Positions 27,958 to 37,404 of a stretch of 64,000 nt of DNA are shown here, piece after piece. The DNA is from Crocinitomicaceae bacterium (GTDB taxonomy: Bacteria > Bacteroidota > Bacteroidia > Flavobacteriales_D > Crocinitomicaceae). Made by a program: the position numbers and the translations under genes. Location of the stretch: contig JAHEMJ010000014.1 of assembly GCA_024643725.1 (NCBI GenBank), positions 445,766 through 509,765 on the forward strand, written 5' to 3'. The stretch's first letter is position 1, and each line of letters begins with the position of its first letter. The notes beneath the pieces were generated by a model that saw only the letters and a list, made by a program, of their open reading frames with translations, had not been told where the DNA came from and searched no databases.

Positions 27958-30900
27958 ATGGACCAACAAAAACTCCTGAGTTCCTTCGCTAAGCTTCGGC
28001 AAATTGATGAAACGGCTTCGGCTCTTAGTCAGGGGAACGTGCGCGTCCATTGGAAAGGCCTCGTAGGATCTTCTAAGTCATTGACTTCCATTTGTGTAGC
28101 TCAACAAGTACCGGGTAATCATTTATTCATCTTAAATGACAAGGAGGAAGCAGCTTATTTTTTAAATGATTTGGAAGGATTATTCCCTGACGATAAAAGG
28201 GTCTTGTTTTTCCCTGCTTCATACCGCGTTCCGTATCAATTAGAGGAAACAGATAACGCCAATGTCGTTACACGTGCGGAGGTATTGGAACGAATTTCTG
28301 GAGGATCCAATGCATGGATTGTCACCTATCCAGAAGCTCTTTTTGAAAAGGTACCCACGCAAAAGAACCTTGTAAAAAACACCCTGAAAGTTGAAATCGG
28401 GAAGAATTATAGCATCGATTTTATCAATGAATTGCTATTGGAATATCAATTTGAGCGCGTGGATTTCGTTTACGAACCCGGACAGTTTTCTATACGAGGT
28501 GGAATCGTTGATGTCTTTTCTTATGCGAATGATTTTCCATTTCGAATCGAATTTTTTGGCGAAGAAGTCGAGTCCATCAGAACCTTCGATGCGGCGACAC
28601 AACTTTCGATAAATACGCATGCTTTTTTCAATGTCATCCCAAATATTCAAGGACAACTCAGCATTGAGTCGCAAGAAGATATTTTCACTTTCTTAGGTGC
28701 ACAATTAACGTGTTGGATTAGTTCATTTGAACGCATGGAAAGTATCCTCCGCAAAGAATATGATCGCTCCGTCGAAATTTACAGCGGTTTAAACGAAACG
28801 GTGCGACACACTTTACCGAGTTCGCTCTATCTTTCGTCGGTTGAATTACAACGCAGCATTGACAATGCTCGAATCATCGAATGGGGACCAGTGTATCATT
28901 TCAAATCCACGAAAAGTTTTGACTTTGATTTCATCCCTCAACCGAACTTTAACAAGAACTTTGAATTGCTGAAAAGCGATTTATTGGCGCGTCAAACGAA
29001 TCGCTTTGAAAACCTAATCTTCTCCAATCAGCCAAGGCAAATTGAACGCCTTTATCAGATTTTTGAGGACATTGGAGGGGAAGTGAATTTTACAGCCATG
29101 AATTTTGCTCTTCATGAAGGATTCATCGCTCCAGAAATGAAGTTGGTGTGTTACACAGATCATCAAATTTTTGAACGCTACCATCGATTTAGGTTGAAAG
29201 AAGGTTTCCGTCAAGCCAAACAAGCCTTGACATTGAAGGAAATTTACAACCTGCAAAAAGGGGACTATGTCACGCACATCGATCACGGTGTTGGACAATT
29301 CTCAGGACTTGAAACGATTGATGTAAACGGGAAACCACAGGAAGCAATTCGCTTGATTTACAAGGATGGCGATGTCCTTTATGTTGGGATTCACTCTTTG
29401 CACCGAATTTCGAAGTTTACCGGAAAGGATGGCTCCATTCCAAAAATGAATAAGCTTGGAACGCAAGCTTGGTCAACCCTAAAAAACAAGACGAAAAAGA
29501 AAATCAAGGAACTGGCCTTCGATTTAATCAAATTATACGCAACCAGAAGAAGTCAGCCCGGATTCGCATTTGCGCCGGATAGCTACATGCAAAATGAATT
29601 GGAAGCATCTTTCATGTTTGAAGATACGCCGGATCAATATAAAGCGACGCAGGACATCAAACGCGATATGGAAGCGTCTACGCCAATGGATCGCTTGGTT
29701 TGTGGAGATGTAGGATTTGGCAAAACGGAAGTGGCCATTCGCGCGGCATTTAAAGCAGTGACCGATTCAAAACAAGTAGCGGTTTTAGTACCAACCACGA
29801 TTTTGTCTTTGCAACATTATAGAAGCTTCAAAGAACGCCTTTCCGCTTTTCCATGTACCGTGGATTATATCAATCGCTTTAAATCAGCGAAGGAAATTAC
29901 GGAAACCTTGAAGAAATTAGCAGAAGGAAAAATAGATATTCTAATCGGCACACATGCGGTAGTAGCAGACCGTGTGAAATTCAAGGATTTGGGACTTATG
30001 ATCATCGATGAAGAACAAAAATTTGGGGTGTCGGTGAAAGACAAATTAAAGACGATTCGTGCAACCGTAGATACCTTAACGTTGACTGCGACTCCGATTC
30101 CTAGAACCTTGCAATTTTCGTTAATGGGTGCGCGGGATTTAAGCATCATAAATACCCCTCCACCTAACAGGCAACCTGTATTGACGGAAATCATTTCGTT
30201 TCAAGAAGAAACGTTGCGCGATGCCATTGCTTATGAAGTTTCTCGTGGTGGACAAGTATTCTTTGTCAATAACCGATTATCGAATATCCGTGAAATCTCC
30301 GGCATGATTACGCGTTTGTGTCCAGGTGTTCGCGTAGGTATTGGACATGGTCAAATGGACGGGAAGCAACTCGAGAAAATCATGATGGATTTCATCGAAG
30401 GAAAATACGATGTGCTCCTCGCAACGACAATCATTGAATCGGGAATTGATATTTCCAACGCAAATACCATCATTATCAACGATGCGCACCAATTTGGACT
30501 GAGTGACTTACACCAATTGCGGGGTAGGGTAGGACGCTCAAATAAAAAAGGATTCTGTTACCTTGTAGCACCAAAATTTAGCGTCTTGACGAGTGAGGCT
30601 AGAAAACGATTGGAAGCGTTGGTGCAATTCTCTGATCTAGGATCTGGGTTCAATATTGCCATGAAAGATTTGGATATACGCGGTGCGGGAAACATGTTGG
30701 GTGGCGAGCAAAGTGGATTTATTTCGGAAATTGGCTTTGAGATGTATCAAAAGATCCTCAACGAAGCGATGCAAGAGCTGAAAGAAAGTGAATTCAAAGA
30801 GTTGTTCGATGACCGTCATACGGATCAGTTTATGTCCTCGTATGTACAAGACTGCATTTTCGAAACGGATATGGAAGTGCGCATACCAGACGATTACGTC

Positions 30901-31305
30901 AACAATGTCGCAGAACGTTTAAGCCTATATCAGTCCTTAGATAGTTTGAAAAATAAAACGGAGTTAGAACAATTCTCGAAGGAACTCATCGATCGTTTTG
31001 GACCTTTGCCAAAAGCGGTAAAAGAATTGCTATTCTCATTCGAATTACGATGGTTAGCCGAAGAATTAGGTCTCGAGAGACTCGTGATAAAATCAGAGAA
31101 ATTAGTTGGATATTTCATTGCGAATCCACAATCCACCTTCTTCGAAACAGAGGCATTTACCTTTACACTGAACGCTATTATGAAGCATCAATCTGGGTAT
31201 CGTTTGGTTCAACAAAACGACAAATTGCGTTTGGTAATAGAACCCATTCGTCACATTAAAGATGCCTTTGAAAAATTGAGCGTATTACAATTGCCGAGAG
31301 AATAG
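27958..31305 (+). CDS. mfd: Transcription-repair coupling factor Mfd
   Basis: 1115 residues from the ATG at 27958; the longer frame start (TTG at 27892) adds a non-family stretch. N-terminal UvrB-like domains, then the RNA polymerase interaction domain (about 434-490, YVTHIDHGVGQFSGLE), then the motor: Walker A GDVGFGKTE (near 582-590), DEEQ (near 684) and QLRGRVGRS. The TRCF domain closes the protein. Mfd removes stalled RNA polymerase and brings in UvrA. A single gene, divergent from exbB. Confidence 0.96.
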   Translation: MDQQKLLSSFAKLRQIDETASALSQGNVRVHWKGLVGSSKSLTSICVAQQVPGNHLFILNDKEEAAYFLNDLEGLFPDDKRVLFFPASYRVPYQLEETDNANVVTRAEVLERISGGSNAWIVTYPEALFEKVPTQKNLVKNTLKVEIGKNYSIDFINELLLEYQFERVDFVYEPGQFSIRGGIVDVFSYANDFPFRIEFFGEEVESIRTFDAATQLSINTHAFFNVIPNIQGQLSIESQEDIFTFLGAQLTCWISSFERMESILRKEYDRSVEIYSGLNETVRHTLPSSLYLSSVELQRSIDNARIIEWGPVYHFKSTKSFDFDFIPQPNFNKNFELLKSDLLARQTNRFENLIFSNQPRQIERLYQIFEDIGGEVNFTAMNFALHEGFIAPEMKLVCYTDHQIFERYHRFRLKEGFRQAKQALTLKEIYNLQKGDYVTHIDHGVGQFSGLETIDVNGKPQEAIRLIYKDGDVLYVGIHSLHRISKFTGKDGSIPKMNKLGTQAWSTLKNKTKKKIKELAFDLIKLYATRRSQPGFAFAPDSYMQNELEASFMFEDTPDQYKATQDIKRDMEASTPMDRLVCGDVGFGKTEVAIRAAFKAVTDSKQVAVLVPTTILSLQHYRSFKERLSAFPCTVDYINRFKSAKEITETLKKLAEGKIDILIGTHAVVADRVKFKDLGLMIIDEEQKFGVSVKDKLKTIRATVDTLTLTATPIPRTLQFSLMGARDLSIINTPPPNRQPVLTEIISFQEETLRDAIAYEVSRGGQVFFVNNRLSNIREISGMITRLCPGVRVGIGHGQMDGKQLEKIMMDFIEGKYDVLLATTIIESGIDISNANTIIINDAHQFGLSDLHQLRGRVGRSNKKGFCYLVAPKFSVLTSEARKRLEALVQFSDLGSGFNIAMKDLDIRGAGNMLGGEQSGFISEIGFEMYQKILNEAMQELKESEFKELFDDRHTDQFMSSYVQDCIFETDMEVRIPDDYVNNVAERLSLYQSLDSLKNKTELEQFSKELIDRFGPLPKAVKELLFSFELRWLAEELGLERLVIKSEKLVGYFIANPQSTFFETEAFTFTLNAIMKHQSGYRLVQQNDKLRLVIEPIRHIKDAFEKLSVLQLPRE

Positions 31306-31411
31306 CCGATTCGACATTTTTTAAATCTATTAACCTACGTCAAGAAAAGAATCAAGTAAAAGTGCAAACTTTGCAGTTCAATAATTGTTTATTATCAAAA
31401 AATTAAAAAGT

Positions 31412-31981
31412 ATGAAAAAAGTAGTTTTATCATTATTCGCAGCGTTTGCATTGTTTTCTTTCGCAACATTAGAAGTAGCTAATTGGTCAATGGACGGAGC
31501 TCACTCACGCTTAGGATTTTCCATTACACACATGGGCATTACAGACATCAACGGTCAATTCAATAATTTTGACGTGAAAATCAGTACACCAAACGAAGAT
31601 TTCACCGGGGCAACAATCGAAATGACTGCGCAAGCTAATTCAGTAAATACAGGTCTTGAAATGCGTGACAATCACTTGAAAACAGCTGATTTCTTTGATG
31701 CGGAAAAATTCCCAACATTGACATTCAAAAGTACTTCAGTGAAAAAAGCAAAAGGAAATAACTACACTGTAGTGGGTGATTTCACCATGCACGGGGTGAC
31801 AAAATCAGTGACCTTAACGGCTACACATACAGGTTCTGCAAAAAATAGAGCTGGAAACGATGTTGCTGGAATGAAAGTAACAGGTGTAGTGAAACGTTCA
31901 GATTATGGTGTTGGTCAAGCAGGACCAGGTTTATCTGACGAAGTGAAATTAATCGCTGATTTAGAGGTTTCTAAAAACTAA
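31412..31981 (+). CDS. YceI-family periplasmic lipid-binding protein, copy 1
   Basis: 189 residues from the ATG at 31412 (signal peptide, then WSMDGAHSRLGFSITHMG). The family signature GDFTMHGVTKSVTLTAT is clear. YceI proteins are lipocalin-like beta-barrels that bind polyprenoid or other lipids in the periplasm. The TTG at 31385 is an unlikely start. It is the first of two YceI genes 19 bases apart. Confidence 0.92.
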   Translation: MKKVVLSLFAAFALFSFATLEVANWSMDGAHSRLGFSITHMGITDINGQFNNFDVKISTPNEDFTGATIEMTAQANSVNTGLEMRDNHLKTADFFDAEKFPTLTFKSTSVKKAKGNNYTVVGDFTMHGVTKSVTLTATHTGSAKNRAGNDVAGMKVTGVVKRSDYGVGQAGPGLSDEVKLIADLEVSKN

Positions 31982-32000
31982 TCTTGATTCCTACGTCATC

Positions 32001-32519
32001 ATGAAAAGTTTCAGTTTTATAATCCTTATGTTTCTATCCTTGTCCTCTTTTGGACAAGGATGGAAAATCTTGGAAACGCACAAGGTTGCATTTTCCAATA
32101 AAGATGTGAGTGGGACCTTTGATGATATTTCAGGAACCATCATCTTTGATACAGAAAATCTATCTGCTTCGAAATTCAATTTCAAATTGAAAGTGGAATC
32201 CATTAACACCGGAAATGGATTACAGAACAAACATGCTAGAGGTGATGAATGGTTCAACGCTGAAAAATACCCATTCATTGAATTTAATTCGACCAAGATT
32301 GAAAAGACGGATACAGGCTTTAAAGCAACGGGGAAATTAGAGATGCATGGTGTAACGAAAGAAGTAGTAATTCCATTTACTTTTTCCAAAAAAGGAAATA
32401 AAGGAACTTTTATTGCTAAATTTAGCGTAAACAGAACGGATTATAACGTCGGCAAAAAAGGAAATGACGTCGCTGATGCCATTAAAATCACGGCCACTTT
32501 ACCCGTTCAGAAAAAATAA
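32001..32519 (+). CDS. YceI-family periplasmic protein, copy 2
   Basis: 172 residues with a signal peptide ending near SSFGQ. It shares the pattern DVSGTFDDISGTI, GKLEMHGVTKEVVIPF and DYNVGKKG with copy 1, but identity looks low, so it is an old duplication. The membrane protein gene follows six bases later. Confidence 0.9.
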   Translation: MKSFSFIILMFLSLSSFGQGWKILETHKVAFSNKDVSGTFDDISGTIIFDTENLSASKFNFKLKVESINTGNGLQNKHARGDEWFNAEKYPFIEFNSTKIEKTDTGFKATGKLEMHGVTKEVVIPFTFSKKGNKGTFIAKFSVNRTDYNVGKKGNDVADAIKITATLPVQKK

Positions 32520-32525
32520 AAAGTT

Positions 32526-32918
32526 ATGGTAAAAAAAATCATTTTTGCAGTTAGTTCAGGCCTTTTGGCAGGAGTTGTTTCCTATTTCTATGGAGATATG
32601 ATTCAAACGCAGTTAGTGGAGGATTATTCGAAAGAAGTTCCTACAATGGCTATTTTCATTTCGTGTTTAATTGGAACCATTTTAGCAACGGTTGGACACT
32701 GGTTATTTACCAAGTTTATTCCAAAATTTGGTGAGGTAATTTTCGGAATTTTATTTGCTGGATTAACAACGGCAAGTTTAATTGGAGTGCTTGGATTTGT
32801 ATTTAAAGGAGAGACAACGGAAGCGCATCAGTACATTTTCTACTGCTATGCAATGCCGATGCATTTCTTCCCTTTCTTAGCTTGGTATTCTCTCAAACCA
32901 TTGTTTGAAAACAAGTAA
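32526..32918 (+). CDS. Four-helix membrane protein of unknown function
   Basis: 130 residues with four predicted membrane helices (about 5-24, 42-62, 70-93 and 105-123). No soluble domain and no motif recognised. Its position as the last gene of a YceI-YceI-membrane protein operon, just before a terminator, suggests joint function with periplasmic lipid binding; that is inference. Confidence 0.72.
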   Translation: MVKKIIFAVSSGLLAGVVSYFYGDMIQTQLVEDYSKEVPTMAIFISCLIGTILATVGHWLFTKFIPKFGEVIFGILFAGLTTASLIGVLGFVFKGETTEAHQYIFYCYAMPMHFFPFLAWYSLKPLFENK

Positions 32919-32935
32919 TTTGTAAAGAAATATGG

Positions 32936-32963
32936 AAAGGATGCTTCGGCATCCTTTTTTTTT
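32936..32963 (+). terminator. Intrinsic terminator with UUCG loop
   Basis: AAAGGATGC-TTCG-GCATCCTTT gives a 9-bp stem with a tetraloop and a following T-run, 18 bases after the operon's last stop. Confidence 0.9.
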
Positions 32964-33027
32964 GAAAAAAAACGCGCTTTTTCACAACGATTTATTCTTT
33001 TATACGTTTAATCCTTGGTAGATATTT

Positions 33028-35409
33028 ATGAGCGGTAAAATAATCATGGTTTTGCTCGCACTTGCGATGCATTCATTGGCCTTAGGTCAGTTGATTACGA
33101 ATACCAGTTTATCGCCTCAAGGACTCGTTCAAAATGTACTTTTGGGAAGTGGTGTGACCGTTTCCAATGTCATGTACAACGGAAGCCCAGGTGCCATCGG
33201 ACAATTTACGGCCAACAACACGACTTTAGGAATCACTCAAGGAATCATCATGACCACGGGGACCGTCCAAGCGACGAGTAGTGGTCCACAAGGCCCCAAT
33301 AATCAAAGCAACGCAGGAATGGACAACAACGCGCCAGGATCGCCTCTATTGACGCAGGTTTTGGGAGGTACGCAAACCTATAATGCTGCAACCTTGGAAT
33401 TCGATTTCATTCCATATGCTGACACCGTTCGATTTAAATACGTTTTCGGCTCAGATGAGTATCCAGAATTTGCGCCACCTAACAACTCAGGTTACAACGA
33501 TGTGTTTGGTTTCTTTATTTCTGGTCCTGGTATCGTCGGCATTCAAAACATCGCACGTTTGCCAAATGGAGGCGGAATCGTATCCATTAATAACGTAAAT
33601 ACGGTAACCAATCCACAGTTTTTTCACTTTAATGGTGACGGGAATTCTCCTCCTTATAACGCCAATCCACAATATATTCAATACGATGGATTTACACACG
33701 TACTCGAAGCCGTTTCGAAAGTGCAATGTGGACAAACCTATCACTTGATCATCGCCATTGCAGATGCTGGTGATGGACAATGGGACTCTGGAATGTTCTT
33801 GGAAGCGAATAGCTTGTCCACTAAAACACCGATCGAAATCGATTACACCTTATCTCAACAAGTCTATTCCAATCCCGATTGGCTTGCGGAAGGATGTGTT
33901 TCTGCCGATGTGACCTTAACACGCCAAAACAACTTAAATACCTCATTAACCATTCCCGTTCAAGTGAGTGGCACTGCTTCCAATGGACAGGATTATACAG
34001 GTGTACCTGGAAGCATTACTTTCAATGCCGGACAATCAACCGCCACGTTTACGTTAAACGCGCTTTTTGACAATTTAACCGAAGGATTAGAAAACGTAGT
34101 GCTGACTTTTCCAATTAGTGATCCGTGCGGGAACATTACACCCCTAATAGTGACCCTTTACATACAAGATGTGCCGCCTTTAGCTGTTACGATCAATGGC
34201 GCAACTATTGCCTGTCCGGGAGATCCGATCAATTTATCTACCAATGTTTCTGGTGGTGTTACGCCATATCAATATACATGGAGCACCGGAGAAACGACAA
34301 GTTCCATCAATTTTACGCCAACAGCGACTCAAACCATCAATGTACAAGTGAGCGATGCATGTTCCAGTTCACCAGCTACTGCATCCATTGTTGTTACGGT
34401 GCCTCAATATCCACCCATTGCCATTTCTGTGAGTAATGACGTGACGGAAATTTGTCCATACTTGCCACAAGATTTCGGTGTAATCGCATCTGGTGGAACA
34501 GGCGCGTATACCTATCAATGGACCGCAAACGGGCTTCCATTCAATGCCACAGATTCCATTTCTGTTGCACCTGGAATAACCACAAATTACGTGATTACCG
34601 TAAGTGATAATTGTGGAAATGTCGCAATTGATTCAATTTTGTACACCATTACGAGTCCTCCTTTGACGGTTCAAACGAATGGTCCGATACAAATTTGTCC
34701 CGGTGACAGCGCTTTTGTATCTGTAACTGCAAGTGGAGGATTCGGAAATTACTATTACCTCTGGACACAAACAAGTCAAACAACCACCGGAATTTGGGTC
34801 AATCCTGTTTCAACGACTTCTTTCTTCGTTCAGGTTTCAGATGAATGCCAGACCTTTTACGTAACTTGTGTAGCAGTAGTTCAGGTGGTCAAACCTACGG
34901 CTGATTTCTGGGTGATGACACATTATCCAACCGAAAACCTTAGCACCTCCTTTTTAAATCAATCCCAAAATGCGTGGGCTTACGTTTGGAACTTTGGCGA
35001 TGGCTCTGCCAATTCCTTTATGGTGAATCCGACGCATATTTTCACGGATCCAGGCGATTATTTAGTGACACTTGTTGCGACAGATCAAAAAGGGTGTACA
35101 GATAGTATCAGTAAGTGGATTCATGTCATTCCTGAGCGATATATCTATATTCCAAATTCCTTCACACCGGATCACGATGGATGTAATGAATTTTTCTATG
35201 GCGAATTCACCGGATTAATGAGTGGGCATTTTTACTTGTACGACCGTTGGGGAGAACTCATTTTTGAGTCCACCGACTTAAAGTTCAAATGGGATGGAAC
35301 CTACAAAGGTGAACCTGTTCAAATTGGCACCTATTCTTGGTACTTTGTGTATGAGATAGGCAAAGGTATTTTCGAGGACCTAACCGGACACGTAAATGTC
35401 ATTCGCTAA
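33028..35409 (+). CDS. Choice-of-anchor L surface protein with Calx-beta, Ig-like/PKD repeats and T9SS type B sorting domain
   Basis: 793 residues. Signal peptide to about residue 20; choice-of-anchor L domain (about 25-260, FKYVFGSDEYPEF, FGFFISGPG, YDGFTHVLEA); Calx-beta-like domain (about 270-385); several cysteine-containing Ig-like repeats (about 390-625, each opening with ICPGD- or ACPGD-like segments); a PKD-type module (FGDGSANSFMVNPTHIF); and the CHU_C sorting domain (about 705-793, IYIPNSFTPDHDGCNEFF). Exported by T9SS. It meets the reverse-strand TPR gene with a three-base stop overlap. Confidence 0.9.
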   Translation: MSGKIIMVLLALAMHSLALGQLITNTSLSPQGLVQNVLLGSGVTVSNVMYNGSPGAIGQFTANNTTLGITQGIIMTTGTVQATSSGPQGPNNQSNAGMDNNAPGSPLLTQVLGGTQTYNAATLEFDFIPYADTVRFKYVFGSDEYPEFAPPNNSGYNDVFGFFISGPGIVGIQNIARLPNGGGIVSINNVNTVTNPQFFHFNGDGNSPPYNANPQYIQYDGFTHVLEAVSKVQCGQTYHLIIAIADAGDGQWDSGMFLEANSLSTKTPIEIDYTLSQQVYSNPDWLAEGCVSADVTLTRQNNLNTSLTIPVQVSGTASNGQDYTGVPGSITFNAGQSTATFTLNALFDNLTEGLENVVLTFPISDPCGNITPLIVTLYIQDVPPLAVTINGATIACPGDPINLSTNVSGGVTPYQYTWSTGETTSSINFTPTATQTINVQVSDACSSSPATASIVVTVPQYPPIAISVSNDVTEICPYLPQDFGVIASGGTGAYTYQWTANGLPFNATDSISVAPGITTNYVITVSDNCGNVAIDSILYTITSPPLTVQTNGPIQICPGDSAFVSVTASGGFGNYYYLWTQTSQTTTGIWVNPVSTTSFFVQVSDECQTFYVTCVAVVQVVKPTADFWVMTHYPTENLSTSFLNQSQNAWAYVWNFGDGSANSFMVNPTHIFTDPGDYLVTLVATDQKGCTDSISKWIHVIPERYIYIPNSFTPDHDGCNEFFYGEFTGLMSGHFYLYDRWGELIFESTDLKFKWDGTYKGEPVQIGTYSWYFVYEIGKGIFEDLTGHVNVIR

Positions 35410-37391
35410 AGGCTATTGATCAGCTGATCTGAAACTGGATAGTTCAGCGCTTTAGCTTTCAATAAATAACTTTTCGCCTTGTCGTTTGCGCCAATTTGTT
35501 GTTGGGCAATGCCAGCGTTATACCATGCATATGGATCGTTTGGATTCAAGGTCACTGCCTTTTCCAAAATCGTTGCACCTAGTTGATATTTAGCTTGATT
35601 CACATAAGCCGTTCCCAAATAAAAATAAGATTCCCAGCGCTGTGGAGCGATTTTTTTCAGTTGCTCGCTATACTTGATACAATCCTCATACATTTTACCA
35701 TTCAGGGTAGCTGCGCATAAATTCACTAGCGCATTTAGATCGTTTGGCTTCATTTTCAATGCGGTAATAAAGTCACTTGTAGCTTGCTTGAAATTCGACA
35801 TCTTTACAAAAGTGATTCCTCGATTTAAATGGACGTCAAACGAATTTGGATTTCGCTCTAAGGCTAGATTGTACATAAATAAGGATGAATCATATTGGTT
35901 CATCAGTGCATACATGTTTCCAACATTCGAATAAATGAGTGGATCTTTTACACGAGCCTTTACGAGCACACTATAATCGCGCATGGCAGCTACGGAATCG
36001 CCATGTTCTCGGTAGTAATTCCCTCGGTTTTTATAGGCGACTTCAGCACCGGTTTGAAGCACCTTTACTTTTTCTCCGTTTTCCGTTAATTTAAATGGAT
36101 ATTTTTCAATGACATCGGTCCAAAGTGTGGCGGAATTCGTCCAAACTTTTGTCCGTTCATACGCCTGGTTCATTAATAGGATGGAATAAACCAAAAGCAC
36201 ACCTGAAATCACATATGGATAACGGTTTTTCAGTGACCATTTATCGAGAAAATACAACACAAGAAAAGCACTTCCGATATAAGGAATGTAGGTATAGCGA
36301 TCCGCTGTAATAGCAGCGCCGACGCTAATAAATTGCAAAACCAGGGCAACCATGAGGGTAAAGAATCCGAGAGAGAACAAAGTGACTTTGAAGGATTCTT
36401 TGTTTTTCTTCCATGTCCAAAACAGCAGTCCAAGTGCAAATAGTACTATAGCAAATGGCGCTATTTGAAAATAAACGGGCAATTCATCCAGCTTGTCCAA
36501 ATTCGGATAGGGATAAAAAGCAGACAATCCGTAAGGAACAAAAAACTTGATCCAATACATGCAAAATCCGTAAGAAGCAAACATGATGCGCTGCCATGTA
36601 GTAAAGAAGTCAAAATCGGTGATGGCTCCTTTGGATTGAATTTCTAAGGCATTTAATCCAAACCAAATAGCAATGACTAGGAAAGGAATTTTTTCTACGA
36701 TGGTTTTCCAGGTGAATGTTCTTCCTTTTAGCAGATCGAGTAAGATTAAGACAAACGGCATTGGAACGGCCATCGCTTTGGAGAAACACGATCCAACGAA
36801 AAGCAGGAGGCAAAGGATCAACCAGCTGTAATTTCCCAAACGAATATAACGCATATAACTGAGCAGTGCTAAGAGGAAAAAGAAGGTATACAAAACATCT
36901 TTGCGTTCCGAAATCCAGGCGACGCTTTCCACATGCATGGGATGAATGGCAAACAAGAGTGCGCCAAAAAAGGAAATAAATAAAGAGCCATTGGCAAGGG
37001 AAAACAGTAAAATGAAAACCAAAAGAGCGTTCAGGCAGTGTAAGAACAAGTTCGTTTTGAAATAGGCCTGAATGTCCAACTCTGCCGAGTCATAGTTTTT
37101 TGCCAAGGTCCACATGGTAATTGGATGGTAATTCAACATCACTTCCGTACTTGGTTTCCAAAGCAATGCGGAACTATCGGCGTCTTGTGTTTTAATCAAT
37201 GGCTGATTCACCACATATCCGGGGTCATCCCAATTGGTAAACTCTTTTTCATCAGAAAAACCAGGCGCATAGGTGAGGTAACTAAGGATTACAATCCCTA
37301 ACATCAACAGCCAATGTGTGGATTTACCAAACCACGTTGGATTTGCTGGAATGACGGAATCTTGGGTTAATTTCTTTTCTTTGGATCCCAT
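35406..37391 (-). CDS. TMTC-like polytopic membrane protein with C-terminal TPR repeats
   Basis: 661 residues. Residues about 28-420 hold some ten hydrophobic helices with conserved loops such as TNWDDPGYVVNQPLI, HPMHVESVAWISERKDVLYTFFF and AITADRYTYIPY. Residues about 450-660 are TPR repeats (NPNSFDVHLNRGITFVKM, NPNDPYAWYNAGIAQQQIG). This matches TMTC-type proteins, which are O-mannosyltransferases in animals. Enzyme activity here is not proven. The OmpA gene ends 13 bases upstream on the same strand. Confidence 0.82.
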   Translation of the reverse strand: MGSKEKKLTQDSVIPANPTWFGKSTHWLLMLGIVILSYLTYAPGFSDEKEFTNWDDPGYVVNQPLIKTQDADSSALLWKPSTEVMLNYHPITMWTLAKNYDSAELDIQAYFKTNLFLHCLNALLVFILLFSLANGSLFISFFGALLFAIHPMHVESVAWISERKDVLYTFFFLLALLSYMRYIRLGNYSWLILCLLLFVGSCFSKAMAVPMPFVLILLDLLKGRTFTWKTIVEKIPFLVIAIWFGLNALEIQSKGAITDFDFFTTWQRIMFASYGFCMYWIKFFVPYGLSAFYPYPNLDKLDELPVYFQIAPFAIVLFALGLLFWTWKKNKESFKVTLFSLGFFTLMVALVLQFISVGAAITADRYTYIPYIGSAFLVLYFLDKWSLKNRYPYVISGVLLVYSILLMNQAYERTKVWTNSATLWTDVIEKYPFKLTENGEKVKVLQTGAEVAYKNRGNYYREHGDSVAAMRDYSVLVKARVKDPLIYSNVGNMYALMNQYDSSLFMYNLALERNPNSFDVHLNRGITFVKMSNFKQATSDFITALKMKPNDLNALVNLCAATLNGKMYEDCIKYSEQLKKIAPQRWESYFYLGTAYVNQAKYQLGATILEKAVTLNPNDPYAWYNAGIAQQQIGANDKAKSYLLKAKALNYPVSDQLINSL

Positions 37392-37404
37392 AAAGCAAGA
37401 TGAA

